This document shows, piece after piece, positions 55,601-64,000 of a DNA stretch of 64,000 nt. Origin of the DNA: Ridgeia piscesae (taxonomy: Eukaryota; Annelida; Polychaeta; Sabellida; Siboglinidae); contig JAODUO010000620.1 in the NCBI GenBank assembly GCA_025642075.2, positions 1 through 64,000 on the forward strand, in the 5' to 3' direction. The number at the start of each line of letters is the position of its first letter. Position 1 is the stretch's first letter. The notes beneath the pieces were generated by a model. That model saw only the letters and a list, made by a program, of their open reading frames with translations. It made no database searches and had not been told where the DNA came from. A program made the translations under genes and the position numbers.

Positions 55601-55889
55601 AATACTGATGAACAGAGTTTTACTTTAGATATTAGTGTCTAAAAAGTTTATTATTATTATTATAACAACATGCATGCATTGCAACTCTTTCTTACCTACT
55701 CTCAGAATACCGCAAGTCTTTGCAAATTCGCAGAGCGGTGACGCCACTGCTCTGCGAATACTGGCACTGGATCCCTAATTCGCAGAGCAGTGACATCACT
55801 GCTCTGCGAACAGTGGCGAATGTGACCTTATCCACAGAGCTGCTTTGCGAATAGTCTCGTCCATTTGTTATTGGTCAGGTTCAGACTCA

Positions 55890-55995
55890 AAATCACACAT
55901 AGGGACCATGGGCATGGCCATGCCATCCATGACCATGGCATGGATCATGGCCAAGCCTATAGCCCAGTATAGGGTAGGCCCATGCAGGGCCCGGG
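55890..55995. repeat. CATGG-rich palindromic cluster
   Basis: Many overlapping CCATGG/GGCATGGCC-type palindromes between 55909 and 55965. Function unknown. Confidence 0.5.
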
Positions 55996-56260
55996 TAAAC
56001 AATAGACATAGTTGACACCCAGCGATGTCACTGATGCGCTAGTGTGATATATATACTGGTAATAGTAATACATTTACCATACCATACATTTAGTAAAATA
56101 CTGAGAAACAGCAATAGTAAAATATAATGGAATTATAAATCGCATCGACGACTGTACTGTAAATAATCGAATCCATGTCTATTTCTGGAGTGGTACCTGC
56201 TGTAAGAACTGTCACGTGAAATGCATTTAGCATATCCATTCGGGTCTTGCCGTCCGCATC

Positions 56261-56407
56261 ATGTCGACTGCGAACACAATGGATATCAACCCACAAGATC
56301 GCAATCAGAAGTTTCGCCGATTAACAATTTTAAAAGACTTATGGTTCAGATCTTCGTTTAGCCATCCACGAACCTCGAACAAAACAAGTGCCCTTAGCCT
56401 AAGTTGA
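56261..56407 (+). CDS. Possible 48-residue ORF upstream of SELENOF
   Basis: ATG at 56261 opens M-S-T-A-N-T-M-D-I-N-P-Q-D-R-N-Q-K-F-R, ending at TGA 56405-56407. Composition looks more protein-like than neighbouring AT-rich frames, but no family is recognised. The stretch lies in the presumed intergenic promoter zone between MEGF8 and SELENOF. Confidence 0.2.
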   Translation: MSTANTMDINPQDRNQKFRRLTILKDLWFRSSFSHPRTSNKTSALSLS

Positions 56408-56618
56408 CGCAGCAGTGTTGTTAAATCTTATAGGATTGGCTGAATTTATTTTCGTACAATTATGCTATAACGATAACATAAAAATCACACAATTTATTAA
56501 GATCATGAATAGTGCAATTCATATGATCTGCCTTACGATTTAAGGAAAGTTTGAGTTGTTGACGATTTTGGACAAATAGAAATCTATTACGTGTGCTGCC
56601 CGAGCTGCATACACAAAC

Positions 56619-56669
56619 ATGGCGGCGGCGACGGAGCTGTGGCTGTGTTTGGCTTCGTTGGCGTTTTTT
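56619..56669 (+). CDS. SELENOF: SELENOF exon 1: signal peptide
   Basis: Seventeen codons, M-A-A-A-T-E-L-W-L-C-L-A-S-L-A-F-F, ending in phase 0 at TTTTTT/GTAAGT. Chosen as exon 1 because it gives a hydrophobic leader, a strong donor and the right phase for exon 2. It is the least directly supported exon since signal peptides do not conserve sequence. Confidence 0.8.
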
Positions 56670-59600
56670 GTAAGTTTTGTTGTGCATGGCAATCATTGCA
56701 TTTAGTTCAGTCCAGTAATGCCATAGATGTATAAATACGATAATAATAACTACTTGGTTTAATTCAAATATTAACGGAAAAGCTCAGTAAATAGGCTATG
56801 AGTGTACCCGGCGTGACACTGACAACTCAGACTCAGTCAGACAACGTGTCAGTCACTTGTGACTTGATGACACTGACACTGTTGCCGAGTGCTCAGGCTG
56901 ACAGTGTTTGTCAGTTTAATGACAGTCGGTGTATGAATGACTGAGTGCGTCGTACGATTGATGCAAAATCCAACGCCGCAGTATGAGCGAAAGCCATAAT
57001 AATTTTTCTTATTATCAATATTAAATGCCAATGGTCTCACTGGCAGAAGTGACAAAACTGCACACAAGTTGCAAGGCGTTACATGAATCATGTAACAAAA
57101 TCATAGGGCGTTGGAAATAGGCTTAACTGAAAGGTAATAAGTTACAGATCATATAACTGTTAATTTTATTATGATAACTTTATTAGATCCAAAGTTATTG
57201 CAATTTAAAGACGAAAAATGACGCAAAATTTGTGTATCTCTTATAATGGTAAAATGGGCAAATTTGTTTGTATTCTGTTGATAAATATTAGAATAAAAGT
57301 GACTTTAAAATGGCATAACTTTTGTTATTTGTATAACTACAGTAGAACCTGTCTTGTAGGGACACCTGTCGGGCCAAGCAAAAGTGTCCCTACATTGCAG
57401 GTGTCCCCTCGTCAGAGGGACAGGAATTTACACACACAAAATTCCAGAACATACAATCTTTATTTACATCCACATTACAACATACCTAAATCACATTTAT
57501 GCCCACAGTTATAATACCCATAAAATGAAGTGTAATAATATCACATTTAATATTACAGTAGAACCCCTCATTTAAGATTGTTTTGGATTAATTCAATTAA
57601 GTATTAAAATGCACAAAATACAACTTAGAAAATAGTAAAATGAGACGACACATTAACAACATTTTAATTTATTTTGTTTGTGACATGTTTCATTATAAGT
57701 TTAATTTTGAATAGTTTTTAATATTATTATCTGATTGTTATTTCAAATTTGGTCTGAGGGGCTAAAAAGGTGCTGCCACCTCACGGCGTCTGGGTAATCA
57801 CGCTGCGGTCGCCATTTTGTTTATCGTTTCAGCGGCGCAAAACGATCATTTACTTTCTGATCTAACCATGAAAACGACTTCTTACAACCGTCAAACTTCC
57901 TGTCTCATAACTTATATACAAAGTAAAATCATTAAAATTCCTGTAAAGAATACAATTCACAAATCAGTATCGAGGCAACTCGACATCGCCGGCGCCGGTA
58001 ACGCGCAAGCCGTGGATTACCGTGGTGTAACATCAGTATTTTATTGCGGCGTCACTACATAAATGAGCTTCAGAAATGTTTGTTTTATCCTAAACTAATA
58101 TGAAACTTAGCTTAAACTCAGTAGGCCTATATTACGTTTGTTGTCCCTCGACATAACTAGAAACTTGGAGAAAAATAAAATAACTGGATAGATCAATTGC
58201 GAGCGGCTGTAAATTTAAATGGGTCACCAGTTGTGGGTCGAGATCCCGTGCGCTTTCTCCGTTCCCAGCATCCATTGTACTGAACAGGAAATGGACGCCG
58301 CCATCTTTAAATATTATTGAAATATATTTATTAAAATAAAGTTAACTGTCCGCCCTAGCAGGTGAAAAATAACAAAAAATTGCTGTCCGCGTCCACCAGG
58401 TGGCCGCTCATCTCAGGGATATTTCCGTTGAAAAGTGATCGGGACATCGGAACACTGTCCGTACATAGCAGGTGGCCGCTCGTCGCGGGGGCCGCTGAAG
58501 ACAGGTTCTACTGTATTAAAATATTGTTTGCAGTATTTTGAAATACATTGAATGTAGTAATACATATTCAATATTGATGTTTTTCATACTAATTAATTCA
58601 CTTAATTAGCTAATATTAGTTAAGTAGTGCACCAAGTTAACAGACCAAAACATTCTAATTAAGACCAGAAGAGTCCATAAATATGAAGATATTTATACAT
58701 ATTATGCAGTGTGCATAACCACATTGATTATGAGAATAAATATATATTAACTAGTCATGTAATAATTAATTAATTTATAAGCGATAATTAGCAGGCAACC
58801 TCGAAAGACAGAACATTTTAGAAAGCGCAAAAGCCAAAGTATGCGCACGCTAGTTCAAATGAAAGTTCACACACATACTAAATAATCCCTGAAGATTTAC
58901 GTAAAAACACAATCGTTCGTCCCCATTGATTACCATACTATCAAACAAGCATATGAAATCTTCAAATCGATGAAATTCAGCTTAATATCGGTCAAATTTA
59001 AAAAAGAAAAATACATACTGAAAGATCAACTTACCGGCTCAGCGAATTTCACCGCCAATGATGACCTTGTCATGTAAAAGAGCGCCAGTTGAACGAAAAT
59101 GCTACCCAGGTGCTGCGTAAACGAGATGGTTTCAGCGTCACCACTTTGTGCGCACGTAAAAACACCACGGCCGCGGATTTCGTTGAAGTGCCTATTGACA
59201 GCGTCGTCACAAGTGTTTCCATAGTGGCATCCCAAGTCTTCGAGTCAGTTGTATAAATGTCACTAACAGGCATATTTCCAGCATGCATAAAATCTGGCCA
59301 TCTGAATGAGTGGCATTGCCATTGTTTGTATGATTATCATTAGGCCTAAACGATAAGAAACCAATCTTATCGCCTATTAAAACATGTTTAAACTGACTTG
59401 CACTAATCACTTTTCATGTCATGTATTCCGTATAATATATAGTAATATCTCTGTAAAGTCTGTATTGCTGTAAAATCAGTTTAAAATTGCAGGCAACAAA
59501 ATTGGTAAACCAGGCCTGAGTCAGGACTGCTATTGTAAATTTCTCATCTATTACTGATTTTTTCTGTGACCACATTCTGCTAGTAAGATATAAACAATAA

Positions 59601-62475
59601 TACCATTTTTTATTATTATTTCGAACACAACATTTATGTGGGGCACAGTGGCTAGAGTCACCTGGTGTTGCTCCAGTTCAGACAGCTCAATTAGTATTTG
59701 ACTAAAGACAGTGGTGGATTTTTGTGTATCAAAAACTTGCAACCTATTTGCAGCTTAGCTGAACGTTTCACAGAGAAGGAGAAACTGTTCGATCAAACAA
59801 GTCTGTTAGGGATTAAAGTATTGATACCTATGCTTCTATGCTTTGCAGGGCTTTATGCGGGACAAATTATGGCCAGTCACACCTGTTTTGGTAGACACAT
59901 GGATGTTAACTGTTAAGTCAGTTTACAAACTTTAAGATGTGTCTGATGACCTGAAATGGACTACAAACACACACCTGATAACATTTACACTCACTTTCAA
60001 GGCATAGCTAACACTATCTATGGTTTTGGAAGATGGTTTTTGCTCCTTCATTTTTTTTACCCGTCCACCCATATTTCTACCCATCCACAATGGTTTTTAC
60101 CCGTCCAAATGACGGGTGGACAGGTCTCTGCATGAAGCTATGACACTTTGTTACTTTACCCAATCTTTACAAGTTCCTGCAAATTTTCAGATTGCCCACA
60201 GTTGCTGCGATGAACTGAGTGCACTACAATGTCGAGCCAGTGGGTTCTCTACAAAGCTCATGTGTAGTTCCTGCAATGAGCTCGATCAGTTTATGCTGCA
60301 AAAGCTCAAGGAGCCCTGCTTCAAATGTTGTCATGAAGACAGCTCTTTGAGTTCCTCCAACCCTGTGAGTACCACTCACAGTCACAGTCTAGCCCAATGA
60401 CATTTGTCCAGACTTCAATCACATTAATTGTTTTGTTCATTTAATTTTGGAATCATTTATGCCACAATTGTACATTTACATGTGCTTTTTCAGTTTAGGG
60501 AAATACATAAATCAACTGTTAAGTTAGTTGTTGTGGGATATGATCATAATTCAGTGAAGAAATGTCAGATGTGTCGGATTACTTACAGTTGAAAGATAAA
60601 GTAACAGGTTTACAATCAGAGTTATGTCTATGATTATAACAAAATACATCATAGATTACTTAGCTATTTACATAACGTATGTGTGCTACATATTTTAATG
60701 TACTAGAGTTTCAGTGGTCTAAATGTTTTAACCTAAGTAGGCTTCAAGCCACTCCCTTTTGCCTCAATGTTTCATTTCCAAAACATTTCCTTGCAGTGAT
60801 CTGCAATTTGTAGTAAAATTAAGATGTATTTAGTACTAATCAACCCCTTATGAGCAATCAGTTACTTATTGCATATATGGGTTTGTTTAAAAAAATCCCA
60901 CCTATGATATATCATAGGGGTGTAAGTCCAGTGTAACTGTCTAAATCCCATAAAAGTAAAGGCAAACAAGTTCTACCTTCATCCCAGGGCTTTATGCAAG
61001 ACCAAATTATTGCCAGTCACACGTTTTGGTGGACACATGGATGTTATAAACAGTTAACTGTTAAGGCAGTTTACAAACTTTAAATGTGTGATGACCTAAA
61101 ATGAACTACAAACACACATGTGACACCACTTTTGAAGCATAACTGACAATATCTATGGTTTTGGAAGACCTTTTTTTGTTCCTTCATTTTTTTACCCATC
61201 CACCCATATTTCTACCCGTTTACCCATCCAAATGACGGGTGGACAGGTCTCTGCATAAAGCTGTGCTTTGTCCAGATATTTGAGCATCGATATCCAATTC
61301 ATTAGACGAGTATCAGTTTATATTTGATTACATAAGTGAGTTTATAAACATAAATAGCTGCTGATGCACCTACATGTATTGATTACTCGTAAGAACTTCT
61401 GTGAAATGTAACATATTTTCTTGGTTTTAGTTAATGTCATACGCAGAAGTGGTGGTGTGTAGCTGAAAATTGGGAAGATTTCCTCAAGTCCAAGGTGAGA
61501 CGTCTTGAGAAAGTTTTACACATTGCTTGAGACTCCCGCACCTTATTACACGTCATCAGCCACATACACCCCTAGAATTATATTTGTTTTGATAAAGACT
61601 AACATTAAAAGATTATCGGCATGAATGTTGCTACTGGATTTGGTTAAACTCATATTGTAAATAAAATAAAGTGCAATATACCTTTCTGAATCCACTGTTC
61701 TCATGTAGAGCTTTTGGGGTCTTCTCGACACCTTCGTCAGCATTGGACTCCAGAGCTGATGAATGTGTCGAGAAGACACAAAAAAGCTCCACAGGAGAAC
61801 ACAGTTGATTTGGAAAGGTATCTTGCACTTGATTTACAATTTAAACAATAAAGACATAATACTTACCCAAAGGTACATACAATGAGTAATTTTAATCATC
61901 GCTGTAATACATTTTTTATAATTAAGTTGCCATCTTTACGAGCTTGTAACTTCAGATAAAAATTGTTTGCATTTACTCATAATATATTTTTATTTTATTT
62001 GATATAGCACCATATCCAGTATTGTTTGTAGTGCTTCACAAGATCTTAAAATACATAAAAGTCGACGTATAAAAATGAAATGACTAGTTATATACTAAAT
62101 AATGTAGAATATCCAAATAAAGAAGTAAATGAATAGAAATATTTACAGTCATCAAAATAACATAATGTCAATAATAGGCACCCGTCCTCCTCTGTTACGC
62201 CTCCTTAGTGCGGGTGTCAGATTTCTCATGTAGTTTATTTTAGTGGATGCCATAGTCAGTTATAAAAAATAAAAATGGAGTATTTTCTTTGGGCAGCGTT
62301 CGTGAAGAGTGACCGTATGGGACGCTGGCCAGGTCTGCGTGTGCGATATGTGCGTGGCTCCGACCCCGTCATTAACCTGATGGACGAACAGCGCACCGTC
62401 GTAGAAACTCTCAGCATTGAGAAGTGGAACACGGACTCGATTGAGGAATTCTTCGAGGAGCGACTCAAGAAGTAG
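56619..62475 (+). CDS. SELENOF: Selenoprotein F (15-kDa selenoprotein), whole gene
   Basis: Four coding exons (56619-56669, 60191-60364, 61431-61494, 62297-62475) join in consistent phases to 155 residues plus stop; mammalian forms have about 165. SELENOF is an ER-luminal oxidoreductase that binds UDP-glucose:glycoprotein glucosyltransferase (UGGT) and takes part in glycoprotein folding control. Residues 1-20 form a signal peptide. The Cys-rich part (C-R-A-S-G-F-S-T-K-L-M-C-S-S-C and C-F-K-C-C) matches the UGGT-binding region. The redox motif is C85-S86-U87, with U encoded by TGA at 61464-61466 and followed by K-L-G-R-F-P-Q-V-Q. The C-terminal part, V-R-Y-V-R-G-S-D-P-V and L-S-I-E-K-W-N-T-D-S, is nearly identical to vertebrates. 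No ER-retention signal is expected. The start ATG sits in CAAACATGGCGGC, close to a TISU/YY1 initiator. Confidence 0.95.
57340..58513. mobile_element. pogo/Tigger-type element in SELENOF intron 1
   Basis: Inverted ends CAGTAGAACCTGTCTT (57340-57355) and AAGACAGGTTCTACTG (58498-58513), flanked by TA on both sides as in Tc1/mariner-superfamily insertions. The CAGT-GAACC start is typical of pogo/Tigger. An internal CAGTAGAACCCCTC at 57556 suggests a nested or rearranged end. Length is 1174 bp with no transposase recognised. Confidence 0.85.
58516..59845. other. SELENOF intron 1, right part
   Basis: Contains dispersed repeat copy 2 (59050-59206). Otherwise AT-rich with no exon supported. Confidence 0.5.
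59050..59206 (-). repeat. Dispersed repeat, copy 2
   Basis: Same orientation and about 85 percent similar by eye to 7110-7270. The minus-strand frame reads R-H-F-N-E-I-R-G-R-G-V-F-T-C and then G-D-A-E-T-I-S-F-T, open for 69 codons. Confidence 0.75.
59846..60142. mobile_element. hAT-like MITE, copy 2
   Basis: Ends CAGGGCTTTATGC and GCATGAAGCTATG; flanks ATGCTTTG and ACACTTTG (6/8 target-site match). 297 bp, no coding capacity. It ends just before SELENOF exon 2. Confidence 0.8.
60191..60364 (+). CDS. SELENOF: SELENOF exon 2: Cys-rich UGGT-binding region
   Basis: 58 codons from a TTTTCAG acceptor to CCT/GTGAGT. C-R-A-S-G-F-S-T-K-L-M-C-S-S-C-N-E-L aligns with vertebrate C-R-E-L-G-F-S-S-N-L-L-C-S-S-C, and C-F-K-C-C with C-R-G-C-C. 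The exon begins 49 bp after the end of a hAT-like MITE. Confidence 0.94.
60985..61265. mobile_element. hAT-like MITE, copy 3
   Basis: Ends CAGGGCTTTATGC and GCATAAAGCTGTG; flanks CTTCATCC and CTTTGTCC (6/8). Same orientation as copy 2 and located in SELENOF intron 2. Confidence 0.82.
61431..61494 (+). CDS. SELENOF: SELENOF exon 3: selenocysteine motif
   Basis: 64 nt from GGTTTTAG to CAAG/GTGAGA. Reads L-M-S-Y-A-E-V-V-V-C-S-U-K-L-G-R-F-P-Q-V-Q. The in-frame TGA lies at the position of Sec in all known animal Sep15 proteins and is followed by an invariant coding stretch, so it is recoded rather than a stop. Leaves in phase 1. Confidence 0.95.
61464..61466 (+). other. SELENOF: Selenocysteine (TGA) codon
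   Basis: TGA in the context TGT AGC TGA AAA TTG, residue 87. Recoding needs a SECIS element in the 3' UTR, which I did not find by eye. Confidence 0.93.
61495..62296. other. SELENOF intron 3
   Basis: AT-rich, no array. A block at 61700-61800 has higher GC and an open minus-strand frame of 77 codons without a recognised family. Confidence 0.5.
62297..62475 (+). CDS. SELENOF: SELENOF exon 4: thioredoxin-like C-terminus
   Basis: Starts after CTTTGGGCAG and completes an Ala codon split with exon 3. Contains A-F-V-K-S-D-R, G-S-D-P-V-I-N-L-M-D and K-W-N-T-D-S-I-E-E-F-F. Stop TAG at 62473-62475. Confidence 0.97.
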
Positions 62476-64000
62476 TTAGTTGTTAGTTTCGACTCTGCCT
62501 TGCACAACACACACACATTCGGTTCAGTCTTGCGAACATGATCTCAGTTTTGCATACATGAAGTATCGTTTTTTTCTTCAGTGTAGCAAATTTGCATTAA
62601 TTTGATTGGCACTATGGGGATCATTAAGGCTAACTTTCATCAGCTCCTAGTCCCAATTTTGCATCATAAAAATAACATTTGCAACTAATAAGTGCATCAT
62701 GGAAATACTTTTCTCCATGACAGAACGGCAACATTTATAAAATGCTCCTTAGAATGTTCCTTAAATTTAATCAGATTCTGTTTGGTGCTGGATTTTGCGT
62801 ACAAGCTCATTGTCTATGTTAGGGGATAGTGATTTAAGCCACCATAAGCACTGCTATTTGGACCTGTGATTATTTTGAGCACAACACTTGTAAAACCTGC
62901 AGAAATGTTGTTTGTTCTGTGCTAGCACTGAACTTTATGTGTGTGTTGTCCTGTGGTAGAGTCGGAGCGTGTCGGACGGAGTGTGTTGGTGCAGGCAGAC
63001 AGTGGTGGTAGAGCTGTTACTGCCACACTGCCTGTGCTCCGTTGTGTGGTGCCATGTTTGAAGGCTCCCCAATAAACCAGTCGGTGTGTGGGGCCTGATG
63101 TGGTGTGTGCCACACAACAGGCACCTCTGTCCTCGGCTGTGTTCACACAGACAGCCTTAAACAGTTAGCACTGTCTGTTTACATGTATCTTTAGGTATGT
63201 ATGTATGTATTCACAGTTGACAGTTTTTATTTAAAGAATTGACGATTGGAGTTAGCTTGATCAGTCTTCTGTGTGAACGCAGCCATAATTTCTCTCTTCT
63301 GTTCTTAGAACACTACTAAGTAAGTGATACAGTTTATGCATGTATGCTCTATACAGTATTAAATGCAGTTATTTGTATTTATACATCTGTGGATTTTGTT
63401 TTATTCTGAGGTTCAGGTATGTTTCCTAATGCTTGCTAACACGACATTGCCATTCAGAAAGGGTCTGCATTATAAATAGAGCTACGAGGTGGACATTTAG
63501 TGTAATATTGTTTGTACTAATGTGTCATCACCACCATCAGCGGTCCCTCGAGAGACATGAAGATGTTGAGACATCTCCCTCTCCTTTCTCCTCTGCCATT
63601 TCTCCACCTCATGAAGTAGATGGTTTGTCTCGACTTTGGCCATTGCCTGGGGTATGCTATAGCACCAAAATTGGACGGTCCGCAACCATAAGTTCCCAGG
63701 CATTTATGTCAATTTGGCCTTTCTTTGTGTAACGTTTAGCGGTGTCCTTGAATCATTTTCTCTGGCTGCCACATGTTCTCGTACCATATGTTAGTTGTGC
63801 AAACAGTACAGGGGAGACATTCTGATACAGTGGCCAGCATAGTGGATTGGTTCTGCATTACCATTGCCTCAATACTGGTTGTGTTGGCTTCCGTGAGGAA
63901 AACTGAGGATACTAAGATCCGTGACTAAGAACTTCACAGTCCTGTCCCCATTGCACTCGTCCATTGCTGCAGGGTTTTGTTGCTGGACCCTTGGTATAAG
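62476..64000 (+). other. SELENOF 3' UTR and downstream
   Basis: The SECIS should lie here. A strong imperfect hairpin, stem GTGCAGGC.AGTG.TGGTA with TGCCA.CACT.GCCTGTGC, occupies about 62989-63050, but it lacks the ATGA/GA quartet and so is not a canonical SECIS. ATGA/GTGA occurrences at 62538, 62716, 62829, 62866, 63325, 63557 and 63611 do not pair as required. No other gene is supported to the window end. Confidence 0.45.

Larger units (their letters stand above)
53069..55864. mobile_element. 2.8-kb element with palindromic inverted ends
   Basis: About 60-bp inverted ends: CTATTCGCAGAGCAGCTCTG then CGAATAAGGTCACACTCGCC at the left, its complement at 55795-55855. Each end contains a near-palindrome around TTCGCAGAGCAGCTCTGCGAA halves, and the right end adds two further GCAGAGC palindromic units. 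Inside, 53270-53480 is repeated in direct orientation at 54645-54800 plus 55607-55660. No transposase is recognisable. Confidence 0.65.

Noticed and set aside
61464..61466. TGA as a premature stop making SELENOF a pseudogene
   Set aside because: It is at the exact Sec position and the following exon is highly conserved and intact.
62989..63050. Strong hairpin as the SELENOF SECIS
   Set aside because: Lacks the conserved ATGA/GA quartet and the apical AA.

Overview
This is a eukaryotic (metazoan) nuclear contig: AT-rich, intron-dense, full of microsatellites, minisatellites and short inverted-repeat transposons. No prokaryotic signals are present. Two genes can be identified by protein similarity I recognise. 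MEGF8 lies on the minus strand at about 8.9-50.8 kb. SELENOF (selenoprotein F, Sep15) lies on the plus strand at about 56.6-62.5 kb. A lophotrochozoan such as a mollusc is my best guess for the host, but that is inference from genome texture, not proof.

MEGF8: I could follow 35 coding exons from a signal-peptide start at 50783 to a stop at 8941. Exon lengths and splice phases agree along the whole chain except in three exons. Each of those three contains exactly one surplus base (exons 6, 12 and 30). Allowing for these, the reading frame is about 2769 residues, close to vertebrate MEGF8. Domain order is signal peptide, CUB, 2 EGF, Kelch propeller, PSI cluster, EGF/laminin-EGF, CUB, EGF, second Kelch propeller, second PSI cluster, EGF/laminin-EGF, transmembrane helix and a cytoplasmic tail with a MASRPF motif. 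MEGF8 is a type I membrane protein that works with the ubiquitin ligase MGRN1/RNF157 to damp Hedgehog signalling in vertebrates.

MEGF8 introns: at least ten carry minisatellite arrays that start at a splice junction. In several, the monomer contains a copy of the splice site, and sometimes of the exon edge. The clearest cases are the 54-bp array after exon 7, the 21-bp in-frame donor array after exon 23, the 41-bp acceptor array before exon 19 and the 37-bp acceptor array before exon 6. This is the most unusual feature of the window.

SELENOF: four exons encode about 155 residues with a signal peptide, a Cys-rich UGGT-binding region, an in-frame TGA (Sec) in a C-S-U motif, and the thioredoxin-like end. 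I could not find a convincing SECIS element by eye. The two genes are head-to-head, about 5.8 kb apart.

Left end (1-8.9 kb): a decayed Ty3/gypsy integrase fragment, a possible small minus-strand gene (three phase-compatible exons, function unknown), a 416-bp tandem duplication, microsatellites and downstream MEGF8 sequence. Mobile elements elsewhere include a piggyBac-type element in MEGF8 intron 13, a pogo/Tigger-type element in SELENOF intron 1, a hAT-like MITE family with three copies, a 2.8-kb element with palindromic inverted ends and a second transposon nested in it, and a tRNA-Asp-derived sequence.
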